In this document: positions 17,718 through 25,550 of the stretch, piece by piece
Position numbering within the stretch: the stretch's first letter is position 1
Layout: every line of letters begins with the position of its first letter
Assembly (NCBI GenBank): GCA_017941035.1
Contig: JAGAXG010000006.1
Span: 1 to 64,000, forward strand
From: a bacterium
GTDB lineage: Bacteria > Cyanobacteriota > Vampirovibrionia > Gastranaerophilales > Gastranaerophilaceae
Direction: 5' to 3'
Length of the DNA: 64,000 nucleotides
Notes under the pieces: generated by a model
What the model was told of the DNA's origin: nothing
The model's input: the letters and a program-made list of their open reading frames with translations, nothing else
Database searches by the model: none
Translations under genes and position numbers: made by a program

Positions 17718-18359
17718 ATGAAACAATATTTAATCAATAAAAAATCTGATAATTTGATTTTATTTTTCACCGGATGGGGATGTGATGAGTATGAATTTGA
17801 ACATTTAAACTCAAAAAATAATGTTTTGTTATTATATGATTATACAGATTTAAATATGGATTTTAATTTTTCTAAATATAAGAATATTGATTTAATAGCA
17901 TTTTCTGCCGGAGTGTTTACAGCATCAATTTTAGATTTGCCAATAAAAATTAATAAAAAAGTCGCATTAAGCGGAAATCCATATTTATTTGATGAGCATT
18001 ACGGATTATCAAAAGATATTCAAAACTTATTATGCAATATTACAGTAGAAAATGCCGATGATTTCGCCAGAAATTATCTTGTAAAAACAGAACAAGAAAT
18101 AATAAAATTCCATCATTCAAAAAGAAGTATTGAAAGTTGCCAAAAAGAATTTGAATGCTTGAAAAATTTGTATAACTTACATAAAAATAAGATTAAAAAC
18201 ATATATGATAGTGCTATAATGGGAGAAAATGATGTTTTATTTAATATTTCAGCTCAAAAAGAATTTTATTCAGATAAATTGAGAATAATAAGTAATGCGA
18301 GACATAACTTGTTTTTTAGAATAAAAAATTATGAAGATATTTTATCTATTACTCAATAA
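17718..18359 (+). CDS. bioG: BioG-like pimeloyl-ACP methyl ester esterase (DUF452)
   Basis: Alpha/beta hydrolase of 213 residues with the DUF452 pattern LILFFTGWGCDE at the start, YDYTDLNMDF, and nucleophile elbow AFSAGVF. Asp in MGENDVLF and His in ARHNLFF would complete the triad. BioG ends the fatty-acid-like cycle that makes the pimeloyl moiety of biotin by hydrolysing the methyl ester of pimeloyl-ACP. No other bio gene lies near, so the biotin link rests on family resemblance only. AAAGTACAAGATA precedes the ATG, with a weak ribosome site. Confidence 0.75.
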   Translation: MKQYLINKKSDNLILFFTGWGCDEYEFEHLNSKNNVLLLYDYTDLNMDFNFSKYKNIDLIAFSAGVFTASILDLPIKINKKVALSGNPYLFDEHYGLSKDIQNLLCNITVENADDFARNYLVKTEQEIIKFHHSKRSIESCQKEFECLKNLYNLHKNKIKNIYDSAIMGENDVLFNISAQKEFYSDKLRIISNARHNLFFRIKNYEDILSITQ

Positions 18360-18374
18360 TAAGGGGAATTTATT

Positions 18375-18791
18375 ATGAACTTAATTGAACGAAACAAAAA
18401 TATAATGAAAAAATTTGAAACAATGATAAATACTGCAGATGAAAAACTTGCTGAGGAATTAGTTGATAATAATGCACCATTCTACACCCCAGCCAGCAAT
18501 GAGCCTCTTTATGGCGGTAAAGGTTATTTATCTGTTGTTCATTGGATGAGAAAAGGTTTTTCAGATGTACAATGGCACATAACAGATTTAATAATCGAAA
18601 AAGATAAAGTCGCAGTAAAATGGAATTTGACAGGTACACATGATGGAGAATTTATGGGATTTAAACCGACAAAGAAAAAAATTTCAGTTTGTATAATGAA
18701 TTTTTATTATATAAATAAAGATGGCAAAGTGACAAACGATATTGCTTCAGAAGGAATGATTGGAATTTTTCGTGGTATAGGAGCAATGTAA
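18375..18791 (+). CDS. SnoaL-like ester cyclase family protein
   Basis: A 138-residue SnoaL/NTF2-like fold protein. Features are an N-terminal helix pair, then FYTPASNEPLYGGKGYLSVVHWMRKGFSDVQWHI and a final beta sheet with VAVKWNLTGTHDGEFMGF, which is the family pattern. Members range from polyketide cyclases to proteins of unknown function, so no substrate is claimed. It is separated by 15 bases from bioG and followed by an NADPH-dependent flavin reductase-like gene, suggesting a small stress or redox cluster. AAGGGGAAT precedes the ATG. Confidence 0.78.
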   Translation: MNLIERNKNIMKKFETMINTADEKLAEELVDNNAPFYTPASNEPLYGGKGYLSVVHWMRKGFSDVQWHITDLIIEKDKVAVKWNLTGTHDGEFMGFKPTKKKISVCIMNFYYINKDGKVTNDIASEGMIGIFRGIGAM

Positions 18792-18830
18792 TTCATAAAA
18801 AATTAAAATTAAATATAAGAGGATACAAAT

Positions 18831-19505
18831 ATGAGTAAAATTATTATAATAAACGGGAGTCCAAGAAAAAATTTTAATACTGCAAAACTATTAAAAGAAG
18901 CTCAAAAAGGAGCCGAATTAGCGGGAGCAGAAGTTGAATATTTCAATCTGTATGATATTAATTTTAAAGGTTGTTTAAGTTGTTTTGCTTGTAAAAGGAA
19001 AGGAGCAACAACCAATTGTGTTTGCGCTATAAAAGATGATTTAAGACCTATATTAGAAAAATGCATTCAAGCAGATGCTATAATAATGGGATCACCTGTT
19101 TATTTTTCTTATCCAACAGGAGAATTTAGAAGTTTCTTAGAACGATTACTATTTCCTGTACACACTTATCTTATAGATAAAGAAAACGGAGGATTAAAAA
19201 GTTTAAGGCCCAAAATAATCCCTTGCGGAGTAATTTTCACAATGAACTGTCCAAAAGAAATGATGGAAAAATACAATTATCCGACAATTCTAGAAGACAA
19301 TGTAAAAAGTTTAAATCACGTTTTTGGGTATTCTGAATTACTATATAGTTGCGATACATATCAATTTATAGATTATTCAAAATATGATATTGATTTATTT
19401 GATGAAAAAGAAAAAGCAAAAGTTCGCAATGAACAATTTCCAAAAGATTTGCAAAATGCATTTGAAATGGGGAAAAGAATTGTTTATATAGCTAAAAAAC
19501 AATAA
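18831..19505 (+). CDS. NADPH-dependent FMN reductase-like flavoprotein
   Basis: Flavodoxin-fold protein of 224 residues. The start IIIINGSPRKNFNTAKL is the FMN-phosphate binding loop of the NADPH-dependent FMN reductase/multimeric flavodoxin family, followed by CLSCFACKRKG and MGSPVYFSYPTGEFRSFLERLLFP. The cysteine cluster (CLSCFACK) is common in members that handle iron-sulphur or metal-related redox reactions. Substrate unknown. AAGAGGATACAAAT precedes the ATG. A second member of the family lies at 23246. Confidence 0.87.
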   Translation: MSKIIIINGSPRKNFNTAKLLKEAQKGAELAGAEVEYFNLYDINFKGCLSCFACKRKGATTNCVCAIKDDLRPILEKCIQADAIIMGSPVYFSYPTGEFRSFLERLLFPVHTYLIDKENGGLKSLRPKIIPCGVIFTMNCPKEMMEKYNYPTILEDNVKSLNHVFGYSELLYSCDTYQFIDYSKYDIDLFDEKEKAKVRNEQFPKDLQNAFEMGKRIVYIAKKQ

Positions 19506-19526
19506 CTACTATCTTTATAAAACGAT

Positions 19527-20441
19527 TTAATTACATATTTTTATGCAATGCTTTTTGCAAGTTTTCTTATAACATATAGGCTCAGAATGAATAGAGATAG
19601 AACTTTTTGGGAATATTTTTTTAATATGAGATTCTATTTCATCGCATACTTTGTGACAATCACAAATAGTCGTCTGCTCTGGGAATTGTAATATCAAATC
19701 AATATCTTTAGTCGGGCCTACTTGACGAGCTCTTATGCTATGACGTTTTAATTTTACTATATCGGAATATTGCTTAATAATATTTTCTATACTTTTAATA
19801 TCGTCATTAGGTAATGAATGATCAAGTAAATTTTTTAATGCTTTTTTAGAAATATAACGTCCTGCTGCGAATATAAAAACAGCAACTAAAATGGCAATAA
19901 TTGGGTCAAGAACACTATATCCGGTTATCTTAATTAGTATTAAACCGAGCAATACTCCTAATGAAGAATATACATCCGTTCTAAGGTGCTCAGCATCGGC
20001 ATATAATGATATAGAATCTGATTCTTTTGCGACTTTAAATAATAAAGAACTTACAATTATATTCATAATAACAGCAACGAACATAATCTCTATTCCAAGA
20101 ATATTTTCAGATTGCATATGTATATTAAAAACAATTTTTTTTGTCGCTTCAAAAATAATAAATACAGATGCTAAAATTATCAAAACACCTTCTACAAAAC
20201 CAGCCATATCTTCGTATTTTCCATGTCCGTATGGATGGTCATTATCAGCCGGTTTTGATGATTTTAATACAGAAAAGTATGTTAATATGGATGCGAATAA
20301 ATCGCTTAAAGAATGAATTGCTTCTGATATTATACTTACACTTCCAGAGACAATACCTACTATAATTTTTAACAGTGATAAAATTACATTTGATGAAATA
20401 GATAGTCCTGCAACAAATTTTTTTTTCTTATTAATATTCAT
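19527..20441 (-). CDS. Cation diffusion facilitator (CDF) family metal exporter
   Basis: A 304-residue membrane protein with about six transmembrane helices, the aspartates of the CDF metal site in SEAIHSLSDL and LYADAEHLRTDVYSSLG, and the HPYGHGKYED motif between helices. CDF proteins export Zn, Fe, Mn or Co in exchange for protons. The cytosolic C-terminal domain is ferredoxin-like and ends in a cysteine/histidine-rich tail, CYKKTCKKHCIKICN, unusual for the family and probably metal binding. Convergent with the flavoprotein at 18831. Confidence 0.92.
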   Translation of the reverse strand: MNINKKKKFVAGLSISSNVILSLLKIIVGIVSGSVSIISEAIHSLSDLFASILTYFSVLKSSKPADNDHPYGHGKYEDMAGFVEGVLIILASVFIIFEATKKIVFNIHMQSENILGIEIMFVAVIMNIIVSSLLFKVAKESDSISLYADAEHLRTDVYSSLGVLLGLILIKITGYSVLDPIIAILVAVFIFAAGRYISKKALKNLLDHSLPNDDIKSIENIIKQYSDIVKLKRHSIRARQVGPTKDIDLILQFPEQTTICDCHKVCDEIESHIKKIFPKSSISIHSEPICYKKTCKKHCIKICN

Positions 20442-20600
20442 ACAAATAACAACTTTCTATTAAACTATTGTAGCATATTAATAAATAAATGGAAATTTTA
20501 GTATTAAGTTTACACTTTTTTTATTTTAACAATAAACAAATATTTAAAATATCTGTTAGTGAACTTGAAAGAAATTTAGTATTATAATATTTTAATAATT

Positions 20601-21491
20601 CTATAAAAAACTTTCTTTTATTTTTTCCAGAAACACTTTTGCAGAAGAAGAAAATATTTGATTCTTTTTCCATACTATGTTTAATCCTGATTCTAATTGA
20701 GGATATAATGGTTTAAATGTTAAATTTGAATTATTCATTGTGTTTAAAAGTTTATCAAGACCTATAACATAACCAATATCAGATTCTGCCATTAATCCTG
20801 CATTGTAAATTAAATTATAAGTGGCAACTACATTCAAATTGCCAAAATTTCCATTAAACCATTTCTTGAATTCACTTGCATCTGAACTCCTTTTATATGC
20901 TTGCTTTGAAAAAATCAGCGGTAATTCTTTTAAATCATCATATTTTATTTCATTAAGTTTAGCAAGTGGAGCATCGTTTTTCATAATAACCCCCCACTTG
21001 TCTTTATCAGGCAACGTTAAAAAATCATATTTTGAAATATCGATAGGTTCAATTAAGACTGCAAAATCTAACAAACCATTATCCAATTTTTCGATTATAT
21101 CCTCAGCATTTCCACTTATTAAATCAAATTTTATTTCAGGATATTGAGTTTGAATATTTTTTATGATATCTGTAATAAGTTTTATTGTATGACTTTCACC
21201 GCTACCTATGTATACAGTTCCAGAAATAACATCTTTAATGTATTGAAATTCCTTTTCAGTTTTATCCACCATATCAATAATTTCTTCAGCACGCTGCCTT
21301 AAAATATGACCTTCATAGGTCAATGTAGCATTATGCTGACCTCTTACAAAAAGTCGCTGTCCAAGTTCTTTTTCCAAGTCTTGCAATTGTCTTGATAATG
21401 TCGGTTGTGTTAAATGCAAACAATTAGCAGCTTTAGTTATGTTACCTTCCCTCGCAACCGCTAAAAAATACTTTAAAACTCTTATTTCCAT
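20601..21491 (-). CDS. LysR-family transcriptional regulator
   Basis: A 296-residue regulator with the LysR N-terminal winged helix (VLKYFLAVAREGNITKAANCLHLTQPTLSRQLQDLE, about 5-40) and a periplasmic-binding-like effector domain. It is divergent from the acetyltransferase-hydrolase-flavoprotein genes at 21614 and probably controls them. The 15-base palindrome at 21516-21530 has the T-N11-A pattern of a LysR site and overlaps its own -35 box. The promoter ends only six bases before the ATG, so the mRNA is probably leaderless. Inducer unknown. Confidence 0.93.
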   Translation of the reverse strand: MEIRVLKYFLAVAREGNITKAANCLHLTQPTLSRQLQDLEKELGQRLFVRGQHNATLTYEGHILRQRAEEIIDMVDKTEKEFQYIKDVISGTVYIGSGESHTIKLITDIIKNIQTQYPEIKFDLISGNAEDIIEKLDNGLLDFAVLIEPIDISKYDFLTLPDKDKWGVIMKNDAPLAKLNEIKYDDLKELPLIFSKQAYKRSSDASEFKKWFNGNFGNLNVVATYNLIYNAGLMAESDIGYVIGLDKLLNTMNNSNLTFKPLYPQLESGLNIVWKKNQIFSSSAKVFLEKIKESFL

Positions 21492-21497
21492 AAGATT

Positions 21498-21530
21498 ATG
21501 ATATATTTATCTATTATGCTTGTCAAGCAT
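21498..21530 (-). promoter_or_regulatory. LysR promoter with palindromic operator
   Basis: Minus strand TTGACA (21526-21521), 17-base spacer, TATCAT (21503-21498), then six bases to the ATG. The perfect palindrome ATGCTTGTCAAGCAT (21516-21530) covers the -35 box and fits a T-N11-A LysR site. Confidence 0.75.
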
Positions 21531-21613
21531 ATCTAATTATGCAATATAAGTATTTGCTATTTTAAAAAAATAATAAATAATTAAATTATTAAGGAAATAC
21601 AAAAATCCGAACT

Positions 21614-22204
21614 ATGACAAAAGAAATTACAGTAAAAGAATTTAGATATTTAATGGCTAAAAGAACTTATGTAGAAACAAATTCAGAATTATTTAAATCA
21701 TTTCATAAGTTCAGCCAAAATGCGCTTAAAATAACACATGAATTAAATAATAAATACCATACTCCTGAAGAAATCAGAAAACTATTTGCAAAACTTACAC
21801 AAAATGAAGTACCTGAAACATTTGGAATGTTTCCACCTTTTTATACAGATTGCGGGATTAATATAAAAGTCGGAGAAAATGTTTTTATAAATGCATGTTG
21901 CCGTTTTCAAGATCAAGGTGGAATTGAAATCGGTAATAATTCTCTTATTGGACACAATACAACAATAGCGACATTGAATCACGATTTTGACCCTGGGGAA
22001 AGAGGAAATATAACTCCAAGCCCTGTAAAAATAGGTAAAAATGTCTGGATAGGTTCAGATTGTACAATTTTGCCCGATGTTGAAATAGGAGATGGTGCAA
22101 TTATAGGAGCAGGTAGTGTTGTAACAAAATCAATTCCAAAAAATACAATAGCAGTTGGTAACCCTGCAAGAGTAATAAAAGAAATTGAGGTGAATAATGT
22201 TTAA
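21614..22204 (+). CDS. Maltose/galactoside-type O-acetyltransferase
   Basis: Left-handed beta-helix acetyltransferase of 196 residues: an N-terminal helical cap (Mac domain), then hexapeptide repeats such as VFINACCRFQDQGGIEIGNN and VWIGSDCTILPDVEIGDGAIIGAGSVV. The catalytic histidine is in LNHDFD. It would transfer acetyl from acetyl-CoA to a sugar or similar hydroxyl. Its end overlaps the start of the hydrolase at 22197 by eight bases, so the two are translationally coupled. No strong ribosome site; AAGGAAAT lies about 16 bases before the ATG. Confidence 0.88.
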   Translation: MTKEITVKEFRYLMAKRTYVETNSELFKSFHKFSQNALKITHELNNKYHTPEEIRKLFAKLTQNEVPETFGMFPPFYTDCGINIKVGENVFINACCRFQDQGGIEIGNNSLIGHNTTIATLNHDFDPGERGNITPSPVKIGKNVWIGSDCTILPDVEIGDGAIIGAGSVVTKSIPKNTIAVGNPARVIKEIEVNNV

Positions 22205-23222
22205 AAAAGTTTTATTAGGTTTATTTACAGTTTTGCTAATTGTCGGAGGTTCAAATATGGCTGATGCAAAAACTTGGGATAAGACTTTCCCAAAATCAGA
22301 CAAAGTAAATGTTCTGCGTGTTGAATTTAAAAACAGATTCGGGATTACACTTGTTGGAGATTTATATGTTCCAAAAACAATAAATAAAAATGATAAATTG
22401 CCGGCTATTGCAATTTCAGGCCCATTTGGTGCAGTAAAAGAACAATCTTCGGGACTTTACGCTCAAACTTTAGCAGAAAGAGGTTTCGTAACTCTTGCAT
22501 TTGACCCTTCTTATACAGGTGAAAGTTCAGGAACTCCAAGGAATGTTGCAAGCCCTGATATAAATACGGAGGATTTTTCCGCTGCGGTTGATTTTTTGAG
22601 CAATTATAAGAATGTGAATTCCGATAAAATCGGTATTTTAGGAATTTGCGGTTTTGGCGGATTTGCAATAAATGCCGCTCAAATTGATACACGAATTAAG
22701 GCAACAACAGCGGTTACAATGTATGATATGACAAGAGTTTCAGCCAAAGGTTATAATGATTCGGTTGATGAAAATGCAAGATATGAAATGAAACAAAACC
22801 TCAATAAACAAAGAACGGAAGATTATAAAAAAGGAACTTACGCAAAAGCAGATGGTTTGCCTGAAAAATTAACAGGAAATGAACCCCAATTTGTAAAAGA
22901 TTATTGGGACTATTATAAGACTAAAAGAGGATTTCACTCTCGCTCAATCAATTCTAACGGTAATTGGAATATGACATCATCTTTGTCTTTAATAAATCAA
23001 CCAATCTTACAATATTCATCCGAAATCAGAACTCCTGTATTAGTTGTTCATGGCGAAAATGCACACTCAAGATACTTTGGAGAAGATGCTTTCAAGAAAT
23101 TAAAAGGTGATAACAAAGCGTTGTTGATTGTTAAAGGTGCAAACCACGTTGATTTGTATGACAATATAGAAAAAATACCGTTTGATAAAATTGAAAGTTT
23201 TTATAAGACAAATTTAAAATAA
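22197..23222 (+). CDS. Exported alpha/beta hydrolase (YcjY/dienelactone hydrolase-like)
   Basis: A 341-residue hydrolase with a clear signal peptide (MFKKVLLGLFTVLLIVGG, cleavage near ADA-K at 24-25). The core shows AISGPFGAVKEQ, FDPSYTGESSG and the nucleophile region LGICGFGGFA; the residue at the elbow reads as Cys within GICGFGG, as in related YcjY-type proteins, rather than a plain GxSxG. Asp and His appear in VVHGENAHS and GANHVDLYD. Substrate unknown. GAGGTGAATA precedes the ATG. It lies between acetyltransferase and a flavoprotein under the LysR gene. Confidence 0.85.
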   Translation: MFKKVLLGLFTVLLIVGGSNMADAKTWDKTFPKSDKVNVLRVEFKNRFGITLVGDLYVPKTINKNDKLPAIAISGPFGAVKEQSSGLYAQTLAERGFVTLAFDPSYTGESSGTPRNVASPDINTEDFSAAVDFLSNYKNVNSDKIGILGICGFGGFAINAAQIDTRIKATTAVTMYDMTRVSAKGYNDSVDENARYEMKQNLNKQRTEDYKKGTYAKADGLPEKLTGNEPQFVKDYWDYYKTKRGFHSRSINSNGNWNMTSSLSLINQPILQYSSEIRTPVLVVHGENAHSRYFGEDAFKKLKGDNKALLIVKGANHVDLYDNIEKIPFDKIESFYKTNLK

Positions 23223-23245
23223 TAAATTAAAGCAGGAGAATGTAT

Positions 23246-23788
23246 ATGAGTAAAAAAGTTTTAATTATTTCAACAAGTTTAAGAAACAATTCAAATTCCG
23301 AAATTTTGGCACATGAAGCAGAACGAGGTGCACAAGATGCAGGGCATAATGTAGAATTTATCACATTAAAAGATAAAGAAATAAAATTCTGCAAAGGATG
23401 CATGGCATGTCAAAAACTCGGGAAGTGCGTAATAAATGATGATGCAAATGCAATAACAGCAAAAATGAAGGAAGCCGATGTTATAATATGGGCAACTCCT
23501 GTTTATTATTACGAAATGTCAGGGCAAATGAAAACTATTATTGACAGAGCAAATTCAATGTTTTCATCAGGAAAGAAATTTTCTGAAGTATATGTAATAA
23601 CAACTTCAGCTGATAATTCTCCAAATGTAGTTCAAACTGTATTAAACGGAGTAAACGGCTGGATAGCTTGTTTTGATGGAGTCCAGTTAAAAGGATTTTT
23701 AAACGGAAGCGGACTTGAAGCTCCAAATGATGCGAATAATAATAAACAAATTTTAGAAAAAGCATACAATATGGGAAAAAATATATAA
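23246..23788 (+). CDS. NADPH-dependent FMN reductase-like flavoprotein
   Basis: Second flavodoxin-fold reductase of the window, 180 residues from the ATG at 23246. An ATG at 23240 is in frame but only one base after AGGAG, so the later start is better placed. VLIISTSLRNNSNSEIL, CKGCMACQKLGKC and WATPVYYYEMSGQMKTIIDR are the family motifs for FMN binding and the cysteine cluster. Redox partner unknown. It ends the likely LysR-controlled group; a following AAGGAG site at 23793 precedes no intact gene. Confidence 0.87.
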   Translation: MSKKVLIISTSLRNNSNSEILAHEAERGAQDAGHNVEFITLKDKEIKFCKGCMACQKLGKCVINDDANAITAKMKEADVIIWATPVYYYEMSGQMKTIIDRANSMFSSGKKFSEVYVITTSADNSPNVVQTVLNGVNGWIACFDGVQLKGFLNGSGLEAPNDANNNKQILEKAYNMGKNI

Positions 23789-23897
23789 ATTTAAGGAGAA
23801 CTATATTAAAACAAATCTTATTTATCAATTAAGTAATAATAAATATTTTAGAACAACTCGTAAAATCTATTAATTTGCAAAATATTTTTCATGATAT

Positions 23898-24321
23898 TCA
23901 TATAACCGCATAAAAATAACTTCCCTCAACACATGGCAATTTTACCCAATTGTTTTTGTAATAAGGGTCTTTAATATCGATATTTTCTGCATACTTTTCG
24001 TTCAAAATATCTGTTGCTTTTATAAATTTCGCTTACAGTTTACTAAACTCTAAATCATTGTCTTTAGATTTTTTTGCTTTATTTAAAAAATTAATCTCAT
24101 CTTGTTCAAGATTTTCCTTGTAAAATTTTTGCACAGAATTTATAAATTTTTCTTTTGCAGGCATATCTTTAACAGAAACCCCTTGGAATGAATTATTGCT
24201 TACGGCTTGTTCATTATTCAAATTTATTGAATTTATATCTTTACTGCTTTGATTATTAAAAATACAAAAAAACAATGCATGATAAAACAAGCACCGCCAC
24301 AATTAAACCTGTAATTTTCAT
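23898..24321 (-). pseudogene. Degraded gene for a small membrane-anchored protein
   Basis: Read on the minus strand from ATG 24321: MKITGLIVAVLVLSCIVFLYF, a membrane anchor, then a one-base shift in a run of five T near 24262-24266 leads to NNQSSKDINSINLNN and about 75 more residues. At 24033-24035 an in-frame TAA follows FSKL, after which the same frame continues for about 44 codons (AKFIKATDILNEKYAENIDI, then DPYYKNNWVKLP) to TGA at 23898. One frameshift and one stop thus interrupt what looks like a protein of about 139 residues. Family not recognised. The stretch 23789-23897 holds nothing further. Confidence 0.55.
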
Positions 24322-24378
24322 ATATTTAGATTAAAACATTTTATATTCCTTGCAAACTAATTATACAACAAATATCAC

Positions 24379-24407
24379 TTGACAATAATTAGACATCTAA
24401 TTATAAT
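24379..24407 (+). promoter_or_regulatory. MarR promoter with operator in the spacer
   Basis: Consensus sigma-70 promoter: TTGACA (24379-24384), 17 bases, TATAAT (24402-24407), then six bases to the ATG. The spacer contains ATTAGACATCTAAT (24388-24401), a 12/14 palindrome that is the likely MarR binding site. Confidence 0.85.
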
Positions 24408-24413
24408 AATTAT

Positions 24414-24818
24414 ATGAGAAATTTACTAGCCATTGTATCTAAAATTCATGATAAAGGTAATCGTTTTATTATAGAAGAACTAAAAAAAAACGATGCTGCC
24501 GGACTTGTTCCGAGCCATGGAGATATTTTAGTTTGCCTTTATCAAAATAACAAAATGACAATGAAAGATATTGCTGATAAAATTCATAGAACTAGACCGA
24601 CAGTTACAGTCTTAGTTGATAAACTTGAAAAATTAGGTTATTTAAAAAGAGAAATCTCAAAAGAAGATAGCAGATATACATATATTGGTTTAACCAAAAA
24701 GGGACAAGATTTTAAACCTGTATTTGAAAAGATTTCAGAAGATTTAAACAATATGCTGTATAAAAATTTATCAGAAAATGAATCCGATATTTTAGAAAAT
24801 CTTTTACAAAAAATATAA
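24414..24818 (+). CDS. MarR-family transcriptional regulator
   Basis: A 134-residue winged-helix regulator with the recognition region MTMKDIADKIHRTRPTVTVLVDKLEKLGYLKRE and wing SKEDSRYTYIGLTKKG. MarR proteins repress by blocking the promoter until a small molecule or oxidant binds. The promoter's spacer holds a palindrome repeated before the cupin gene 46 bases downstream, so it probably regulates itself and that gene. No Shine-Dalgarno sequence lies before the ATG and the -10 box ends six bases away, pointing to a leaderless mRNA. Confidence 0.92.
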   Translation: MRNLLAIVSKIHDKGNRFIIEELKKNDAAGLVPSHGDILVCLYQNNKMTMKDIADKIHRTRPTVTVLVDKLEKLGYLKREISKEDSRYTYIGLTKKGQDFKPVFEKISEDLNNMLYKNLSENESDILENLLQKI

Positions 24819-24835
24819 AAATTTTTTAATAAATA

Positions 24836-24849
24836 GTTAGACATCAAAC
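24836..24849 (+). promoter_or_regulatory. Second MarR operator before the cupin gene
   Basis: GTTAGACATCAAAC shares TTAGACATC and the trailing AA with the operator inside the MarR promoter at 24388-24401. It lies 14 bases before the cupin start codon, so repression of the cupin gene by the same MarR is likely. Confidence 0.55.
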
Positions 24850-24863
24850 AAAAGGAGAAAAAT

Positions 24864-25238
24864 ATGACAAACTTTAAAAAAGCACAAATTGGAACAATGG
24901 CTGAATTAGGTAAAAATTATGAAAATGGGAAAGCATTTTTACACGATTTATTAGATTTAACAAGTTGCGAGATTTCTGTTAGTTCAATGCCTGCAGGAAT
25001 AAAACTTCCTTTTAATCACAAACATAAGCAAAATGAAGAAATTTATATTTTCTTAAAAGGTGAAGGGAGAATGACACTTGACAATGAAGTTATAGAAGTT
25101 AAAGAAGGTTCTTGTGTCAAAGTTCTGCCTGCGGCTATAAGAACAATGGAATCTAAAACCGATTTGCAATATATATGCGTTCAGGCAAAAACTGACAGTT
25201 TAGAGCAATTTGGTTTTGGCGATGCAGAATTATGCTAA
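24864..25238 (+). CDS. Small cupin-domain protein
   Basis: Single-domain beta-barrel protein of 124 residues. The metal-site motifs are partly present: LPFNHKHKQNEEIYIFLKGEGRMTLDNE for the first cupin motif (two His and Glu) and a second motif without its usual His (KVLPAAIRTM). It could bind a small molecule or metal; reaction unknown. AAAGGAGAAAAAT precedes the ATG. It follows the MarR gene and shares its operator, so it is probably induced by the signal that MarR senses. It converges on the small membrane gene at 25295. Confidence 0.8.
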   Translation: MTNFKKAQIGTMAELGKNYENGKAFLHDLLDLTSCEISVSSMPAGIKLPFNHKHKQNEEIYIFLKGEGRMTLDNEVIEVKEGSCVKVLPAAIRTMESKTDLQYICVQAKTDSLEQFGFGDAELC

Positions 25239-25262
25239 AAACATTTGGACAAATACACAAAA

Positions 25263-25290
25263 AAGCCGAGAGTATAAAACTCTCGGCTGA
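25263..25290 (-). terminator. Rho-independent terminator
   Basis: AGCCGAGAGT / ACTCTCGGCT stem with 5-base loop; the T-run (CTTTTTTG) follows on the minus strand. It ends the minus-strand unit whose last gene stops at 25295, and may slow plus-strand read-through from the cupin gene. Confidence 0.8.
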
Positions 25291-25294
25291 ATTG

Positions 25295-25450
25295 TTAGTT
25301 TCCCATGAATTTTGAGAGAAAATACATAGCAACCATTGTAACAATCATAAAGATAATTGATGACAACACCCCAGTACCTGAGGCGTTTGAATAGTGTTGT
25401 CTATTATTTTCTTCGTTAATACTATTTGTTTCATTATTATTATTTTCCAT
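25295..25450 (-). CDS. Small membrane protein (51 aa)
   Basis: From ATG 25450, preceded by AGAGGAAATAAAA, the product is about 51 residues: a polar, asparagine-rich start (MENNNNETNSINEENN) and one C-terminal transmembrane helix (VLSSIIFMIVTMVAMYFLSKF). A longer reading from 25510 lacks a ribosome site. No family recognised. It is directly downstream of the NhaD/ArsB-type carrier on the same strand and just before a terminator, so it may be the last gene of that operon, perhaps an accessory subunit. Confidence 0.6.
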   Translation of the reverse strand: MENNNNETNSINEENNRQHYSNASGTGVLSSIIFMIVTMVAMYFLSKFMGN

Positions 25451-25550
25451 TTTTATTTCCTCTTTATTTCCTCTTGGTTGCTCGCTTATAACGTGTCTAC
25501 GGTTTGGCAACTACACAAGCTTCATTTATTCAGTACCAAAACCTTCGCCC

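Noticed and set aside
23793-23880. Possible short gene after AAGGAG starting with ATT
   Set aside because: ATT is a rare start, the frame has only about 22 codons and no similarity; no evidence for a gene.
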